Below, piece by piece: positions 13,881-28,400 of a stretch of DNA of 64,000 bases. Source of the stretch: Halictus rubicundus (lineage: Eukaryota; Arthropoda; Insecta; Hymenoptera; Halictidae); the NCBI RefSeq assembly GCF_050948215.1, contig NW_027488913.1:124001-188000 (forward strand), written 5' to 3'. Made by a program: the position numbers and the translations under genes. Each line of letters starts with the position of its first letter. Position 1 is the first letter of the stretch. The notes beneath the pieces were generated by a model. That model ran no database searches. It saw only the letters and a program-made list of their open reading frames with translations, and had not been told where the DNA came from.

Positions 13881-16050
13881 ATAGGATAGGATAGAGGACA
13901 GGATACAGGATAGAATAGAGGATAGGATACAGGATAGAATAGAGGATAGAGGATAGGATAGGGGATTGGATAGGATAGAGGATAGGATAAGTTAGAGGAT
14001 AGTATAGGATAGAGAATAGGATAGGGGATTGGATAGGATACAGGATAGGATACGATAGAGGATATGATACGATAGAGGATAGCGTAGGATAGGGGATATT
14101 ATAGGATAGAGGATAGGATAATATAGAGTATAGAATAGGATAGAGGATACGGTACAGAATAGGATACATGATTGGATAGGATAGGGGATATTATAGGAAA
14201 GAGGAAAGGATAGGATAGAGGATAGGATAGGGGACTGGATAGGATAGAGGATAGGATAGGATAGGATAGGATAGAGGATAGGATAGGATAGAGGATAGGA
14301 TAGAGGATAGGATACAGGATAGGATAGGATTGAGGATAGGATAGGATAGAGGATTGGATAGGATAGAGAATAGGATAGGATAGAGGATAGGATAGGATAG
14401 AGGATAGGATAGGATAGAGTATAGGATAGGATAGAGGATAGGATAGGATAGAGGATAGGATAGGATAGATGATAGGATAGGATAGAGGATAGGATAGGAT
14501 AGAGGATATTATAGGATAGAGGATAGGATAATATAGAGTATAGAATAGGATAGAGGATACGGTACAGAATAGGATACATGATTGGATAGGATAGGGGATA
14601 TTATAGGAAAGAGGAAAGGATAGGATAGAGGATAGGATAGGGGACTGGATAGGATAGAGGATAGGATAGGATAGAGGATAGGATAAGTTAGAGGATAGGA
14701 TAGGATAGAGTACAGGATAGGGGATTGGATAGGATACAGGATAGGATACGATAGAGGATATGATACGAAAGAGGATTGCATAGGATATGGGATATTATAG
14801 GATAAAGGATAGGATAGGATAGAGCATAGAATAGGATAGGATAGGATAGAGGATAGAATAGGATAGAGGATAGGATAGAATTGAGGATAGGATAGGATAG
14901 AGGATAGGAGACGATAGAGGATATGATAGGATAGAGGATAGGATAGGATAGAGGATAGGATAGGATTGAGGATAGGATAGGATAGAGGATAGGATAGGAT
15001 TGAGGATAGGATAGAATAGTGGATAGGATAGGGGATTGGATAGGATAGAGGATAGCATAGGATAGGATAGAGGATAGGATAGGATAGAGGATAGGATAGG
15101 ATAGAGGATAGGATAGGATAGAGGATAGGATAGGATAGAGGATAGGATAGGATAGAGGATAGGATAGGATAGAGGATAGGATAGGATAGAGGATAGGATA
15201 GGATAGAGGATAGGATAGGATAGAGGATAGGATAGGATAGAGGATAGGATAGGATAGAGGATTGGATAGGATACAGGATAGGATAGAATAGAGAATAGGA
15301 TAGAGGATTTGATAGGATAGAGGATAGGATAGGATAGAAGATAGGATAGGATAGAGGATAGGATAGGATAGACGATAGGATAGACGATAGGATAGGATAG
15401 AGTATAGGATAGGATAGAGGATAGGATAGGATAGAGGATAGGATAGGATAGATGATAGGATAGGATAGAGGATAGGATAGGATAGAGGATATTATAGGAT
15501 AGAGGATAGGATAATATAGAGTATAGAATAGGATAGAGGATACGGTACAGAATAGGATACATGATTGGATAGGATAGGGGATATTATAGGAAAGAGGAAA
15601 GGATAGGATAGAGGATAGGATAGGGGACTGGATAGGATAGAGGATAGGATAGGATAGAGGATAGGATAAGTTAGAGGATAGGATAGGATAGAGTACAGGA
15701 TAGGGGATTGGATAGGATACAGGATAGGATACGATAGAGGATATGATACGAAAGAGGATTGCATAGGATATGGGATATTATAGGATAAAGGATAGGATAG
15801 GATAGAGCATAGAATAGGATAGGATAGGATAGAGGATAGAATAGGATAGAGGATAGGATAGAATTGAGGATAGGATAGGATAGAGGATAGGAGACGATAG
15901 AGGATATGATAGGATAGAGGATAGGATAGGATAGAGGATAGGATAGGATTGAGGATAGGATAGGATAGAGGATAGGATAGGATTGAGGATAGGATAGAAT
16001 AGTGGATAGGATAGGGGATTGGATAGGATAGAGGATAGCATAGGATAGGA
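13880..16050 (+). repeat. Type B satellite domain without large 12-mer clusters
   Basis: Contains the type B series GATACAGGATAGAATAGAGG, GATAAGTTAGAGG, GATACGATAGAGGATATGA, GGGGATATTATAGG, GATAATATAGAGTATAG, GATACGGTACAG and GATACATGATTGG. The GATAATATAGAG element is seen at about 14,118, 14,531 and 15,514, so this series is present three times, the last two as the 983-bp tandem pair listed separately. Short pure 17-mer runs follow each of the two later copies. Confidence 0.8.
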
Positions 16051-16360
16051 TAGAGGATAGGATAGGATAGAGGATAGGATAGGATAGAGGATAGGATAGG
16101 ATAGAGGATAGGATAGGATAGAGGATAGGATAGGATAGAGGATAGGATAGGATAGAGGATAGGATAGGATAGAGGATAGGATAGGATAGAGGATAGGATA
16201 GGATAGAGGATAGGATAGGATAGAGGATTGGATAGGATACAGGATAGGATAGAATAGAGAATAGGATAGAGGATTTGATAGGATAGAGGATAGGATAGGA
16301 TAGAAGATAGGATAGGATAGAGGATAGGATAGGATAGACGATAGGATAGACGATAGGATA
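14400..16360 (+). repeat. Tandem duplication, about 983-bp unit
   Basis: Copy 1 is about 14,400-15,383 and copy 2 about 15,384-16,350. Markers shared at an offset of exactly 983 bp are GTATA (14,419 and 15,402), GATGATAGG (14,468 and 15,451), ATATAGAGTA (14,531 and 15,514), GCATAGGATATGGG (14,778 and 15,761) and TGAGGATAGGATAGAATAG (15,001 and 15,984). Beyond the pure 17-mer runs near 15,060-15,258 and 16,045-16,224 the offset becomes 966, so the second run is one 17-mer shorter. Matching stops near 15,390 and 16,350. Confidence 0.88.
15060..15258 (+). repeat. Pure 17-mer run in copy 1 of the 983-bp pair
   Basis: Uninterrupted (GGATA)3GA monomers between GATAGCATAGG and GATTGGATAGGATACAGG. 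The partner run at about 16,045-16,224 has one monomer fewer, showing copy-number change inside a duplicated unit. Confidence 0.85.
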
Positions 16361-19300
16361 GGATAGAGGATAGGATAGACGATAGGATAGGATAGAGGAT
16401 AGGATAGGACAGAGGATAGGATAGGATAGGGGATTTGATAGGAAAGGATTGAGGATAGGATAGGATAGAGGATAGGATAGGATAGAGGATAGGATAGGAT
16501 AGAGGATAGGATAGGATACAGGATTGGATAGGATAGAGGATTGCATAGTATAGAGGATAGGATAGGACATAGGATAGGATAGGACAGAGGATAGGATAGG
16601 GGATTTGATAGGATAGAGGATAGGATAGGACAGAGGATAGTATAGGGGATTTGATAGGATAGAGGATAGGATAGGATAGAAGATAGTATACGATAGAGGA
16701 TTGGATCGGATAGAGGATAGGATAGGATAGAGAATAGGATAGGATAGAGGATAGGATAGGATAGAAGACAGGATAGGATAGAGGATTGGATATGATACAC
16801 GAAAGGATAGGATTGAGGATAGATGATAGGATAGGATAGAGGATTGGATAGGATACAGGATAGGATAGAGGATTGGATAGGATACAGGATAGGATAGGAT
16901 AGAGGATAGGATAGGATAGAGGATAGGATACGATAGAGGATAGGATAGGATAGAGGATTAGATAGGACAGAGGATAGGATAGGATAGAGGATAGGATAGG
17001 GGATTTGATAGGATAGAGGATAGGATAGGATAGAGGATACGATAGGATAGCGGATAGGATAGGATAGAGGATAGAATAGGGCAGAGGATAGGATAGAGTA
17101 TTTGATAGGATAGAGGATAGGATAGGATAGAGGATAGGATAGGATAGAGGATAGAATAGGATAGAGGATAGGATAGACGATAGGATAGGATAGAGGATAG
17201 GATAGGACAGAGGATAGGATAAGATAGAGGATAGGATAGGGGTTTGATAGGAAAGGATAGAGGATAGGATAGGATAGAGGATAGGATAGGATAGAGGATA
17301 GGATAGGATAGAGGATAGGATAGGATACAGGATAGGATAGGATAGAGGATAGCGTAGGATAGAGGATAGGATAGGATAGAGGATAGGATAGGATAGAAGA
17401 TAGGATAGGATAGAGGATAGGATAGGGGATTTGATAGGATAGAGGATAGGATAGGATAGAAGATAGGATAGGATAGAGGATAGGATAGGATAGAGGATAG
17501 GATGGGATAGAGGAGAGGATAGGACGGAGGATAGCATAGGATAGAGGATAGGATAGGATAGAGGATAGGATGGGATAGAGGCTAGAATAGTATAGAGGAT
17601 AGGATAGGATAGAAGATAGTATACGATAGAGGATTGGATCGGATAGAGGATAGGATAGGATAGAGAATAGGATAGGATAGAGGATAGGATAGGATAGAGG
17701 ATAGGATACGATAGAGGATAGGATAGGATAGAGGATTAGATAGGACAGAGGATAGGATAGGATAGAGTATAGGATAGGGGATTTGATAGGATAGAGGATA
17801 GGATAGGATAGAGGATACGATAGGATAGCGGATAGGATAGGATAGAGGATAGAATAGGGCAGAGGATAGGATAGAGTATTTGATAGGAAAGAGGATAGGA
17901 TAGGATAGAGGATAGAATAGGATAGAGGATGGGATAGGACAGAGGATAGGATAGGGGATTTGATAGGAAAGGATAGAGGATAGGATAGGCTAGAGGACAG
18001 GATAGGATAGAGGATAGGATAGGATAGAGGATAGGATAGGATAGAGGATAGAATAGGATAGAGGATGGGATAGGACAGAGGATAGGATAGGGGATTTGAT
18101 AGGATAGCGGATAGGATAGGATAGAAGATAGGATAGGATAGAGGATAGGATAGGATAGAGGATAGGATAGGATAGAGGATAGGATAGGATAGGGGATAGG
18201 ATAGGATACAGGAAAGGATAGGATTGAGGATAGGATTGGATACAGGATAGGATAGAATAGAGGATAGGATACGGGATTGTATAGGATAGGATTGAGGATA
18301 GGATAGGATAGAGGACAGGATAGATTAGAGGATTGGATATGATACAGGAAAGGATAGGATTGAGGATAGATGATAGGATAGGATAGAGGATTGGATAGGA
18401 TACATAATAGGATAGAGGATTGGATAGGATACAGGATAGGATAGGATAGAGGATAGGATAGGATAGAGGATAGGATAGGATAGAGCATATTATAGGATAG
18501 AGGATAGGATAGGATAGAGGATAGGATAGGATAGAGGACTGGATAGAGGATAGAATAGGATAAAGATAGGATAGGATAGAGGATAGGATAGGATAGGATA
18601 GAGGATAGGATAGGATAGAGGATTGGATAGGACACAGGATAGGATAGAATAGAGAATAGGATAGGGGATTTGATAGCATAGAGGATAGGATAGGATAGAA
18701 GATAGGATAGGATAGAGGACAGGATAGGATAGAGGATAGGATAGGATAGGATAGAGGATAGAATAGGATAGAGGATGGGATAGGACAGAGGATAGGATAG
18801 GGGATTTGATAGGATAGAGGATAGGATAGGATAGAGGATTGGATAGGATACAGGATAGGATAGAGGATAGCATAGGATAGAGGATAGGATAGGATAGAAG
18901 ATAGGATAGGATAGAGGATAGGATAGGATAGAGGATAGCGTAGGATAGAGGATAGGATAGGATAGAGGATAGGATAGGATAGAAGATAGGATAGGATAGA
19001 GGATAGGATAGGGGATTTGATAGGATAGAGGATAGGATAGGATAGAAGATAGGATAGGATAGAGGATAGGATAGGATAGAGGATAGGATAGGATAGAGGA
19101 TAGGATAGGATAGAGGACTGAATAGAGGATAGAATAGGATAGAAGATAGGATAGGATAGAGGATAGGATAGGATAGAGGATAGGATAGACGATAGGATAG
19201 GATAGAGGATAGGATAGGACAGAGGATAGGATAGGATAGAGGATAGGATAGGGGATTTGATAGGAAAGGATAGAGGATAGGATAGGATAGAGGACAGGAT

Positions 19301-22300
19301 AGGATAGAGGATAGGATAGGATAGAGGATAGGATAGGATAGAGGATAGAATAGGATAGAGGATGGGATAGGACAGAGGATAGGATAGGGGATTTGATAGG
19401 ATAGAGGATAGGATAGGATAGAAGATAGGATAGCATAGAGGATAGGATAGGATAGAGGATAGGATAGGATAGAGGATAGGATAGGATAGAGGATTGGATA
19501 GGATACATAATAGGATAGAGGATTGGATAGGATACAGGATAGGATAGGATAGAGGATAGGATAGGATAGAGGATAGGATAGGATAGAGCATATTATAGGA
19601 TAGAGGATAGGATAGGATAGAGGATAGGATAGGATAGAGGACTGGATAGAGGATAGAATAGGATAGAAGATAGGATAGGATAGAGGATAGGATAGGATAG
19701 GATAGAGGATAGGAGAGGATAGAGGATTGGATAGGACACAGGATAGGATAGAATAGAGAATAGGATAGGGGATTTGATAGCATAGAGGATAGGATAGAAT
19801 AGAGAATAGGATAGGGGATTTGATAGCATAGAGGATAGGATAGGATAGAAGATAGGATAGGATAGAGGATAGGATAGGATAGAGGATAGGATAGACGATA
19901 GGATAGGATAGAGGATAGGATAGGACAGAGGATAGGATAGGATAGAGGATACGATAGGGGATTTGATAGGAAAGGATAGAGGATAGGATAGGATAGAGGA
20001 CTGGATAGGATAGAAGATAGGATAGGATAGAGGATAGGATAGGATAGAGGATAGGATAGGATAGAGGATAGGATAGGATAGGGGATAGGATAGGATACAG
20101 GAAAGGATAGGATTGAGGATAGGATTGGATACAGGATAGGATAGAATAGAGGATAGGATACGGGATTGTATAGGATAGGATTGATGATAGGATAGGATAG
20201 AGGATAGGATAGGACAGAGGATAGGATAGGGGATTTGATAGGATAGAGGATAGGATAGGATAGAAGATAGGATAGGATAGAGGATAGGATAGGATAGAGG
20301 ATAGGATAGGATAGAGGATAGGATAGGATAGGGGATAGGATAGGATACAGGAAAGGATAGGATTGAGGATAGGATTGGATACAGGATAGGATAGAATAGA
20401 GGATAGGATACGGGATTGTATAGGATAGGAATGATGATAGGATAGGATAGAGGACAGGATAGGATAGAGGATTGGATATGATAGAGGAAAGGATAGGATT
20501 GAGGATAGATGATAGGATAGGATAGAGGATTGGATAGGATACAGGATAGGATAGAGGATTGGATAGGATACAGGATAGGATAGGATAGAGGATAGGATAG
20601 GATAGAGGATTGGATAGGATACAGGATACGATAGGATAGAGGATAGGATAGGGGATTTGATAGGATAGAGGATAGGATAGGATAGAAGATAGGTTAGGAT
20701 AGAGGATAGGATAGGATAGAGGATAGGATACGATAGAGGATAGGATAGGATAGAGGATTAGATAGGACAGAGGATAGGATAGGATAGAGGATAGGATAGG
20801 GGATTTGATAGGATAGAGGATAGGATAGGATAGAGGATACGATAGGATAGAGGATTGGATAGGATACAGGATAGGATAGAATAGAGAATAGGATAGGGGA
20901 TTTGATAGGATAGAGGATAGGATAGGATAGAGGATAGGATAGGATAGAGGATAGGATAGGATAGAGGATAGAATAGGATAGAGGATGGGATAGGACAGAG
21001 GATAGGATAGGGGATTTGATAGGATAGAGGATAGGATAGGATAGAAGATAGGATAGGATAGAGGATAGGATAGGATAGGGGATAGGATAGGATACAGGAA
21101 AGGATAGGATTGAGGATAGGATTGGATACAGGATAGGATAGAATAGAGGATAGGATACGGGATTGTATAGGATAGGATTGAGGATAGGATAGGATAGAGG
21201 ACAGGATAGGATAGAGGATTGGATATGATACAGGAAAGGATAGGATTGAGGATAGATGATAGGATAGGATAGAGGATTGGATAGGATACAGGATAGGATA
21301 GAGGATTGGATAGGATAGGATAGAGGATAGGATAGGATAGAGGATTGGATAGCATACAGGATAGGATAGGATAGAGGATAGGATAGGGGATTTGATAGGA
21401 TAGAGGATAGGATAGGATAGAAGATAGGATAGGATAGAGGATAGGATAGGATAGAGGATAGGATACGATAGAGGATAGGATAGGATAGGATAGAGGATAG
21501 GATAGGGGATTTGATAGGATAGAGGATAGGATAGGTTAGAGGATACGATAGGATAGCGGATAGGATAGGATAGAGGATAGAATAGGGCAGAGGATAGGAT
21601 AGGGTATTTGATAGGATAGAGGATAGGATAGGATAGAGGATAGGATAGGATAGAGGATAGAATAGGATAGAGGATAGGATAGACGATAGGATAGGATAGA
21701 GGATAGGATAGGATAGAGCATATTATAGGATAGAGGATAGGATAGGATAGAGGATAGGATAGGACAGAGGATAGCATAGGATAGAGGATAGGATAGGATA
21801 GAGGATAGGATAGGATAGAGGATAGGATAGGACAGAGGATAGGATAGGGGATTGGATAGGATAGGATAGAGGATATGATAGGATAGGATAGAGGATAGGA
21901 TAGGATAGAGGATAGGATAGGACAGTGGATTTGATAGGATAGAGGATAGGATAGGATACAGGAAATGATAGGATTGAGGATAGGATTGGATACAGGAAAG
22001 GATACAATAGAGGATAGGATACGGGATTGTATAGGATAGGATTGAGGATAGGATAGGATAGAGGACAGGATAGGATAGAGGATTGGATATGATACAGGAA
22101 AGGATAGGATTGAGGATAGATGATAGGATAGGATAGAGGATTGGATAGGATACAGGATAGGATAGAGGATTGGATAGGATACAGGATAGGATAGGATAGA
22201 GGATAGGATAGGATAGAGGATTGGATAGGATACAGGATAGGATAGGATAGAGCATATTATAGGATAGAGGATAGGATAGGATAGAGGATAGAATAGGATA

Positions 22301-25300
22301 GAGGATGGGATAGGACAGAGGATAGGATAGGGTATTTGATAGGATAGAGGATAGGATAGGATAGAAGATAGGATAGCATAGAGGATAGGATAGGATAGAG
22401 GATAGGATAGGATAGAGGATAGGATAGGATAGAGGATTGGATAGGATACATAATAGGATAGAGGATTGGATAGGATACAGGATAGGATAGGATAGAGGAT
22501 AGGATAGGATAGAGGATAGGATAGGATAGAGCATATTATAGGATAGAGGATAGGATAGGATAGAGGATAGGATAGGATAGAGGATAGGATAGGATAGAGG
22601 ACTGGATAGAGGATAGAATAGGATAGAAGATAGGATAGGATAGAGGATAGGATAGGATAGAGGATTGGATAGGACACAGGATAGGATAGAATAGAGAATA
22701 GGATAGGGGATTTGATAGCATAGAGGATAGGATAGGATAGAAGATAGGATATGATAGAGGATAGGATAGGATAGAGGATAGGATAGACGATAGGATAGGA
22801 TAGAGGATAGGATAGGACAGAGGATAGGATAGGATAGAGGATAGGATAGGGGATTTGATAGGAAAGGATAGAGGATAGGATAGGATAGAGGACAGGATAG
22901 GATAGAGGATCGGATAGGATAGAGGATAGGATAGGATAGAGGATAGAATAGGATAGAGGATGGGATAGGACAGAGGATAGGATAGGGGATTTGATAGGAT
23001 AGAGGATAGGATAGGATAGAGGATTAGATAGGACAGAGGATAGGATAGGATAGAGGATAGGATAGGGGATTTGATAGGATAGAGGATAGGATAGGATAGA
23101 GGATACGATAGGATAGAGGATTGGATAGGATACAGGATAGGATAGAATAGAGAATAGGATAGGGTATTTGATAGGATAGAGGATAGGATAGGATAGAGGA
23201 TAGGATAGGATACAGGATAGGATAGGAAAGAGGATAGGATAGGGGATTTGATAGGATAGAGGATAGGATAGGATAGAAGATAGGATAGGATAGAGGATAG
23301 GATAGGATAGAGGATAGGATACGATAGAGGATAGGATAGGATAGAGGATTAGATAGGACAGAGGATAGGATAGGATAGAGGATAGGATAGGGGATTTGAT
23401 AGGATAGAGGATAGGATAGGATAGAGGATACGATAGGATAGAGGATTGGATAGGATACAGGATAGGATAGAATAGAGAATAGGATAGGGTATTTGATAGG
23501 ATAGAGGATAGGATAGGATAGAGGATAGGATAGGATAGAGGATAGGATAGGATAGAGGATAGAATAGGATAGAGGATGGGATAGGACAGAGGATAGGATA
23601 GGGGATTTCATAGGATAGAGGATAGGATAGGATAGAAGATAGGATAGGATAGAGGATAGGATAGGATAGAGGATAGGATAGGATAGAGGATAGGATAGGA
23701 TAGGAGATAGGATAGGATAGAGGATAGGATAGGATAGAGCATATTATAGGATAGAGGATAGGATAGGATAGAGGATAGGATAGGATAGAGGATAGGATAG
23801 GATAGAGGATAGGATAGGATAGAGGATAGGATAGGATAGAGGATAGGATAGGATAGAGGATTGGATAGGATACAGGATAGGATAGAATAGAGAATAGGAT
23901 AGGGGATTTGATAGGATAGAGGATAGGATAGGATAGAAGATAGGATAGGATAGAGGATAGGATAGGATAGAGGATAGGATAGACGATAGGATAGGATAGA
24001 GGATAGGATAGACGATAGGACAGGATAGAGGATAGGATAGGACAGAGGATAGGATAGGATAGGGGATTTGATAGGAAAGGATTGAGGATAGGATAGGATA
24101 GAGGATAGGATAGGATAGAGGATAGGATAGGATAGAGGATAGGATAGGATACAGGATTGGATAGGATAGAGGATTGCATAGTATAGAGGATAGGATAGGA
24201 CAGAGGATAGGATAGGACAGAGGATAGGATAGGGGATTTGATAGGATAGAGGATAGGATAGGACAGTAGATAGTATAGGGGATTTGATAGGATAGAGGAT
24301 AGGATAGGATAGAAGATAGTATACGATAGAGGATTGGATCGGATAGAGGATAGGATAGGATAGAGAATAGGATAGGATAGAGGATAGGATAGGATAGAGG
24401 ATAGGATACGATAGAGGATAGGATAGGATAGAGGATTAGATAGCACAGAGGATAGGATAGGATAGAGGATAGGATAGGGGATTTGATAGGATAGAGGATA
24501 GGATAGGATAGAGGATACGATAGGATAGCGGATAGGATAGGATAGAGGATAGAATAGGGCAGAGGATAGGATAGAGTATTTGATAGGATAGAGGATAGGA
24601 TAGGATAGAGGATAGGATAGGATAGAGGATAGAATAGGATAGAGGATAGGATAGACGATAGGATAGGATAGAGGATAGGATAGGACAGAGGATAGGATAA
24701 GATAGAGGATAGGATAGGGGTTTGATAGGAAAGGATAGAGGATAGGATAGGATAGAGGATAGGATAGGATAGAGGATAGGATAGGATAGAGGATAGGATA
24801 GGATACAGGATAGGATAGCATAGAGGATAGCGTAGGATAGAGGATAGGATAGGATAGAGGATAGGATAGGATAGAAGATAGGATAGGATAGAGGATAGGA
24901 TAGGGGATTTGATAGGATAGAGGATAGGATAGGATAGAAGATAGGATAGGATAGAGGATAGGATAGGATAGAGGATAGGATGGGATAGAGGATAGGATAG
25001 GACGGAGGATAGCATAGGATAGAGGATAGGATAGGATAGAGGATAGGATGGGATAGAGGATAGAATAGTATAGAGGATAGGATAGGATAGAAGATAGGAT
25101 AGGATAGAGGGTAGGATAGGATAGAGGATAGCGTAGGATAGAGGATAGGATAGGATAGAGGATAGGATAGGATAGAGCATATTATAGGATAGAGGATAGG
25201 ATAGGATAGAGGATAGGATAGGATAGAGGATAGGATAGGATAGAGGATAGGATAGGATAGAGGATAGGATAGGATAGAGGATAGGATAGGATAGAGGATA

Positions 25301-25496
25301 GGATAGGACAGAGGATAGCATAGGATAGAGGATAGGATAGGATAGAGGATAGGATGGGATAGAGGATAGAATAGGATAGAGGATAGGATAGGATAGAAGA
25401 TAGGATAGGATAGAGGGTAGGATAGGATAGAGGATAGCGTAGGATAGAGGATAGGATAGGATAGAGGATAGGATTGGATAGAGCATATTATAGGAT
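16230..25496 (+). repeat. Type A satellite domain
   Basis: Variant-rich 17-mers over about 9 kb with no type B marker and no 12-mer cluster. GAGCATATTATAGG is seen near 18,484, 19,587, 21,717, 22,252, 22,530, 23,738, 25,176 and 25,485. TACGGGATTGTATAGG is at about 18,270, 20,161, 20,411, 21,158 and 22,021. An ordered block at about 16,230-17,610 recurs near 23,860-25,080. Small single-base changes such as GGGGTTTGATAGG (17,231 and 24,717) are shared by both copies of that block. There are no genes. Confidence 0.82.
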
Positions 25497-28400
25497 AGAG
25501 GATAGGATAGGATAGAGGATAGGATAGGATAGAGGATAGGATAGGATAGAGGACTGGATAGAGGATAGAATAGGATAGAAGATAGGATAGGATAGAGGAT
25601 AGGATAGGATAGGATAGAGGATAGGATAGGATAGAGGATTGGATAGGACACAGGATAGGATAGAATAGAGAATAGGATAGGGGATTTGATAGCATAGAGG
25701 ATAGGATAGGATAGAAGATAGGATAGGATAGAGGATAGGATAGGATAGAGGATAGGATAGGATAGAGGATAGGATAGGATAGAGGATAGGATAGGATAGA
25801 GGATAGAATAGGATAGAGGATGGGATAGGACAGAGGATAGGATAGGGGATTTGATAGGAAAGGATAGAGGATAGGATAGGATAGAGGACAGGATAGGATA
25901 GAGGATAGGATAGGATAGAGGATAGGATAGGATAGAGGATAGAATAGGATAGAGGATGGGATAGGACAGAGGATAGGATAGGGGATTTGATAGGATAGAG
26001 GATAGGATAGGATAGAAGATAGGATAGGATAGAGGATAGGATAGGATAGAGGATAGGATAGGATAGAGGATAGGATAGGATAGGGGATAGGATAGGATAC
26101 AGGAAAGGATAGGATTGAGGATAGGATTGGATACAGGATAGGATAGAATAGAGGATAGGATACGGGATTGTATAGGATAGGATTGAGGATAGGATAGGAT
26201 AGAGGACAGGATAGATTAGAGGATTGGATATGATACAGGAAAGGATAGGATTGAGGATAGATGATAGGATAGGATAGAGGATTGGATAGGATACAGGATA
26301 GGATAGAGGATTGGATAGGATACAGGATAGGATAGGATAGAGGATAGGATAGGATAGAGGATTGGATAGGATACAGGATAGGATAGGAAAGAGGATAGGA
26401 TAGGGGATTTGATAGGATAGAGGATAGGATAGGATAGAAGATAGGATAGGATAGAGGATAGGATAGGATAGAGGATAGGATACGATAGAGGATAGGATAG
26501 GATAGAGGATTAGATAGGACAGAGGATAGGATAGGATAGAGGATAGGATAGGGGATTTGATAGGATAGAGGATAGGATAGGATAGAGGATACGATAGGAT
26601 AGAGGATTGGATACGATACAGGATAGGATAGAATAGAGAATAGGATAGGGTATTTGATAGGATAGAGGATAGGATAGGATAGAGGATAGGATAGGATAGA
26701 GGATAGGATAGGATAGAGGATAGAATAGGATAGAGGATGGGATAGGACAGAGGATAGGATAGGGGATTTCATAGGATAGAGGATAGGATAGGATAGAAGA
26801 TAGGATAGGATAGAGGATAGGATAGGATAGAAGATAGGATAGGATAGAGGATAGGATAGGATAGAGGATAGGATAGGATAGAGGATAGGATAGGATAGGA
26901 TAGAGGACAGGATAGATTAGAGGATTGGATATGATACAGGAAAGGATAGGATTGAGGATAGATAGGATAGGATAGAGGATTGGATAGGATACATAATAGG
27001 ATAGAGGATTGGATAGGATACAGGATAGGATAGGATAGAGGATAGGATAGGATAGAGGATAGGATAGGATAGAGCATATTATAGGATAGAGGATAGGATA
27101 GGATAGAGGATAGGATAGGATAGAGGATAGGATAGGATAGAGGACTGGATAGAGGATAGAGGACTGGATAGAGGATAGAATAGGATAGAAGATAGGATAG
27201 GATAGAGGATAGGATAGGATAGGATAGAGGATAGGATAGGATAGAGGATTGGATAGGACACAGGATAGGATAGAATAGAGAATAGGATAGGGGATTTGAT
27301 AGCATAGAGGATAGGATAGGATAGAAGATAGGATAGGATAGAGGACAGGATAGGATAGAGGATAGGATAGGATAGGATAGAGGATAGAATAGGATAGAGG
27401 ATGGGATAGGACAGAGGATAGGATAGGGGATTTGATAGGATAGAGGATAGGATAGGATAGAGGATAGGATAGGATAGAGCATATTATAGGATAGAGGATA
27501 GGATAGGATAGATGATAGGATAGGATAGAGGATTGGATAGGATACAGGATAGGATAGAGGATAGCATAGGATAGAGGATAGGATAGGATAGAAGATAGGA
27601 TAGGATAGAGGATAGGATAGGATAGAGGATAGCGTAGGATAGAGGATAGGATAGGATAGAGGATAGGATAGGATAGAAGATAGGATAGGATAGAGGATAG
27701 GATAGGATAGAGGATAGGATAGGATAGAGGACTGGATAGAGGATAGAATAGGATAGAAGATAGGATAGGATAGAGGATAGGATAGGATAGGATAGAGGAT
27801 AGGATAGGATAGAGGATTGGATAGGACACAGGATAGGATAGAATAGAGAATAGGATAGGGGATTTGATAGCATAGAGGATAGGATAGGATAGAAGATAGG
27901 ATAGGATAGAGGATAGGATAGGATAGAGGATAGGATAGGATAGAGGATAGGATAGGATAGAGGATAGGATAGGATAGAGGATAGAATAGGATAGAGGATG
28001 GGATAGGACAGAGGATAATATAGGGGATTTGATAGGAAAGGATAGAGGATAGGATAGGATAGAGGACAGGATAGGATAGAGGATAGGATAGGATAGAGGA
28101 TAGGATAGGATAGAGGATAGAATAGGATAGAGGATGGGATAGGACAGAGGATAGGATAGGGGATTTGATAGGATAGAGGATAGGATAGGATAGAAGATAG
28201 GATAGGATAGAGGATAGGATAGGATAGAGGATAGGATAGGATAGAGGATAGGATAGGATAGGGGATAGGATAGGATACAGGAAAGGATAGGATTGAGGAT
28301 AGGATTGGATACAGGATAGGATAGAATAGAGGATAGGATACGGGATTGTATAGGATAGGATTGAGGATAGGATAGGATAGAGGACAGGATAGATTAGAGG

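Noticed and set aside
18484..18500. TATA-box-like CATATTATA promoters at the GAGCATATTATAGG variants
   Set aside because: The match is short, repeated about 40 times within satellite, and has no adjoining gene or other promoter element.
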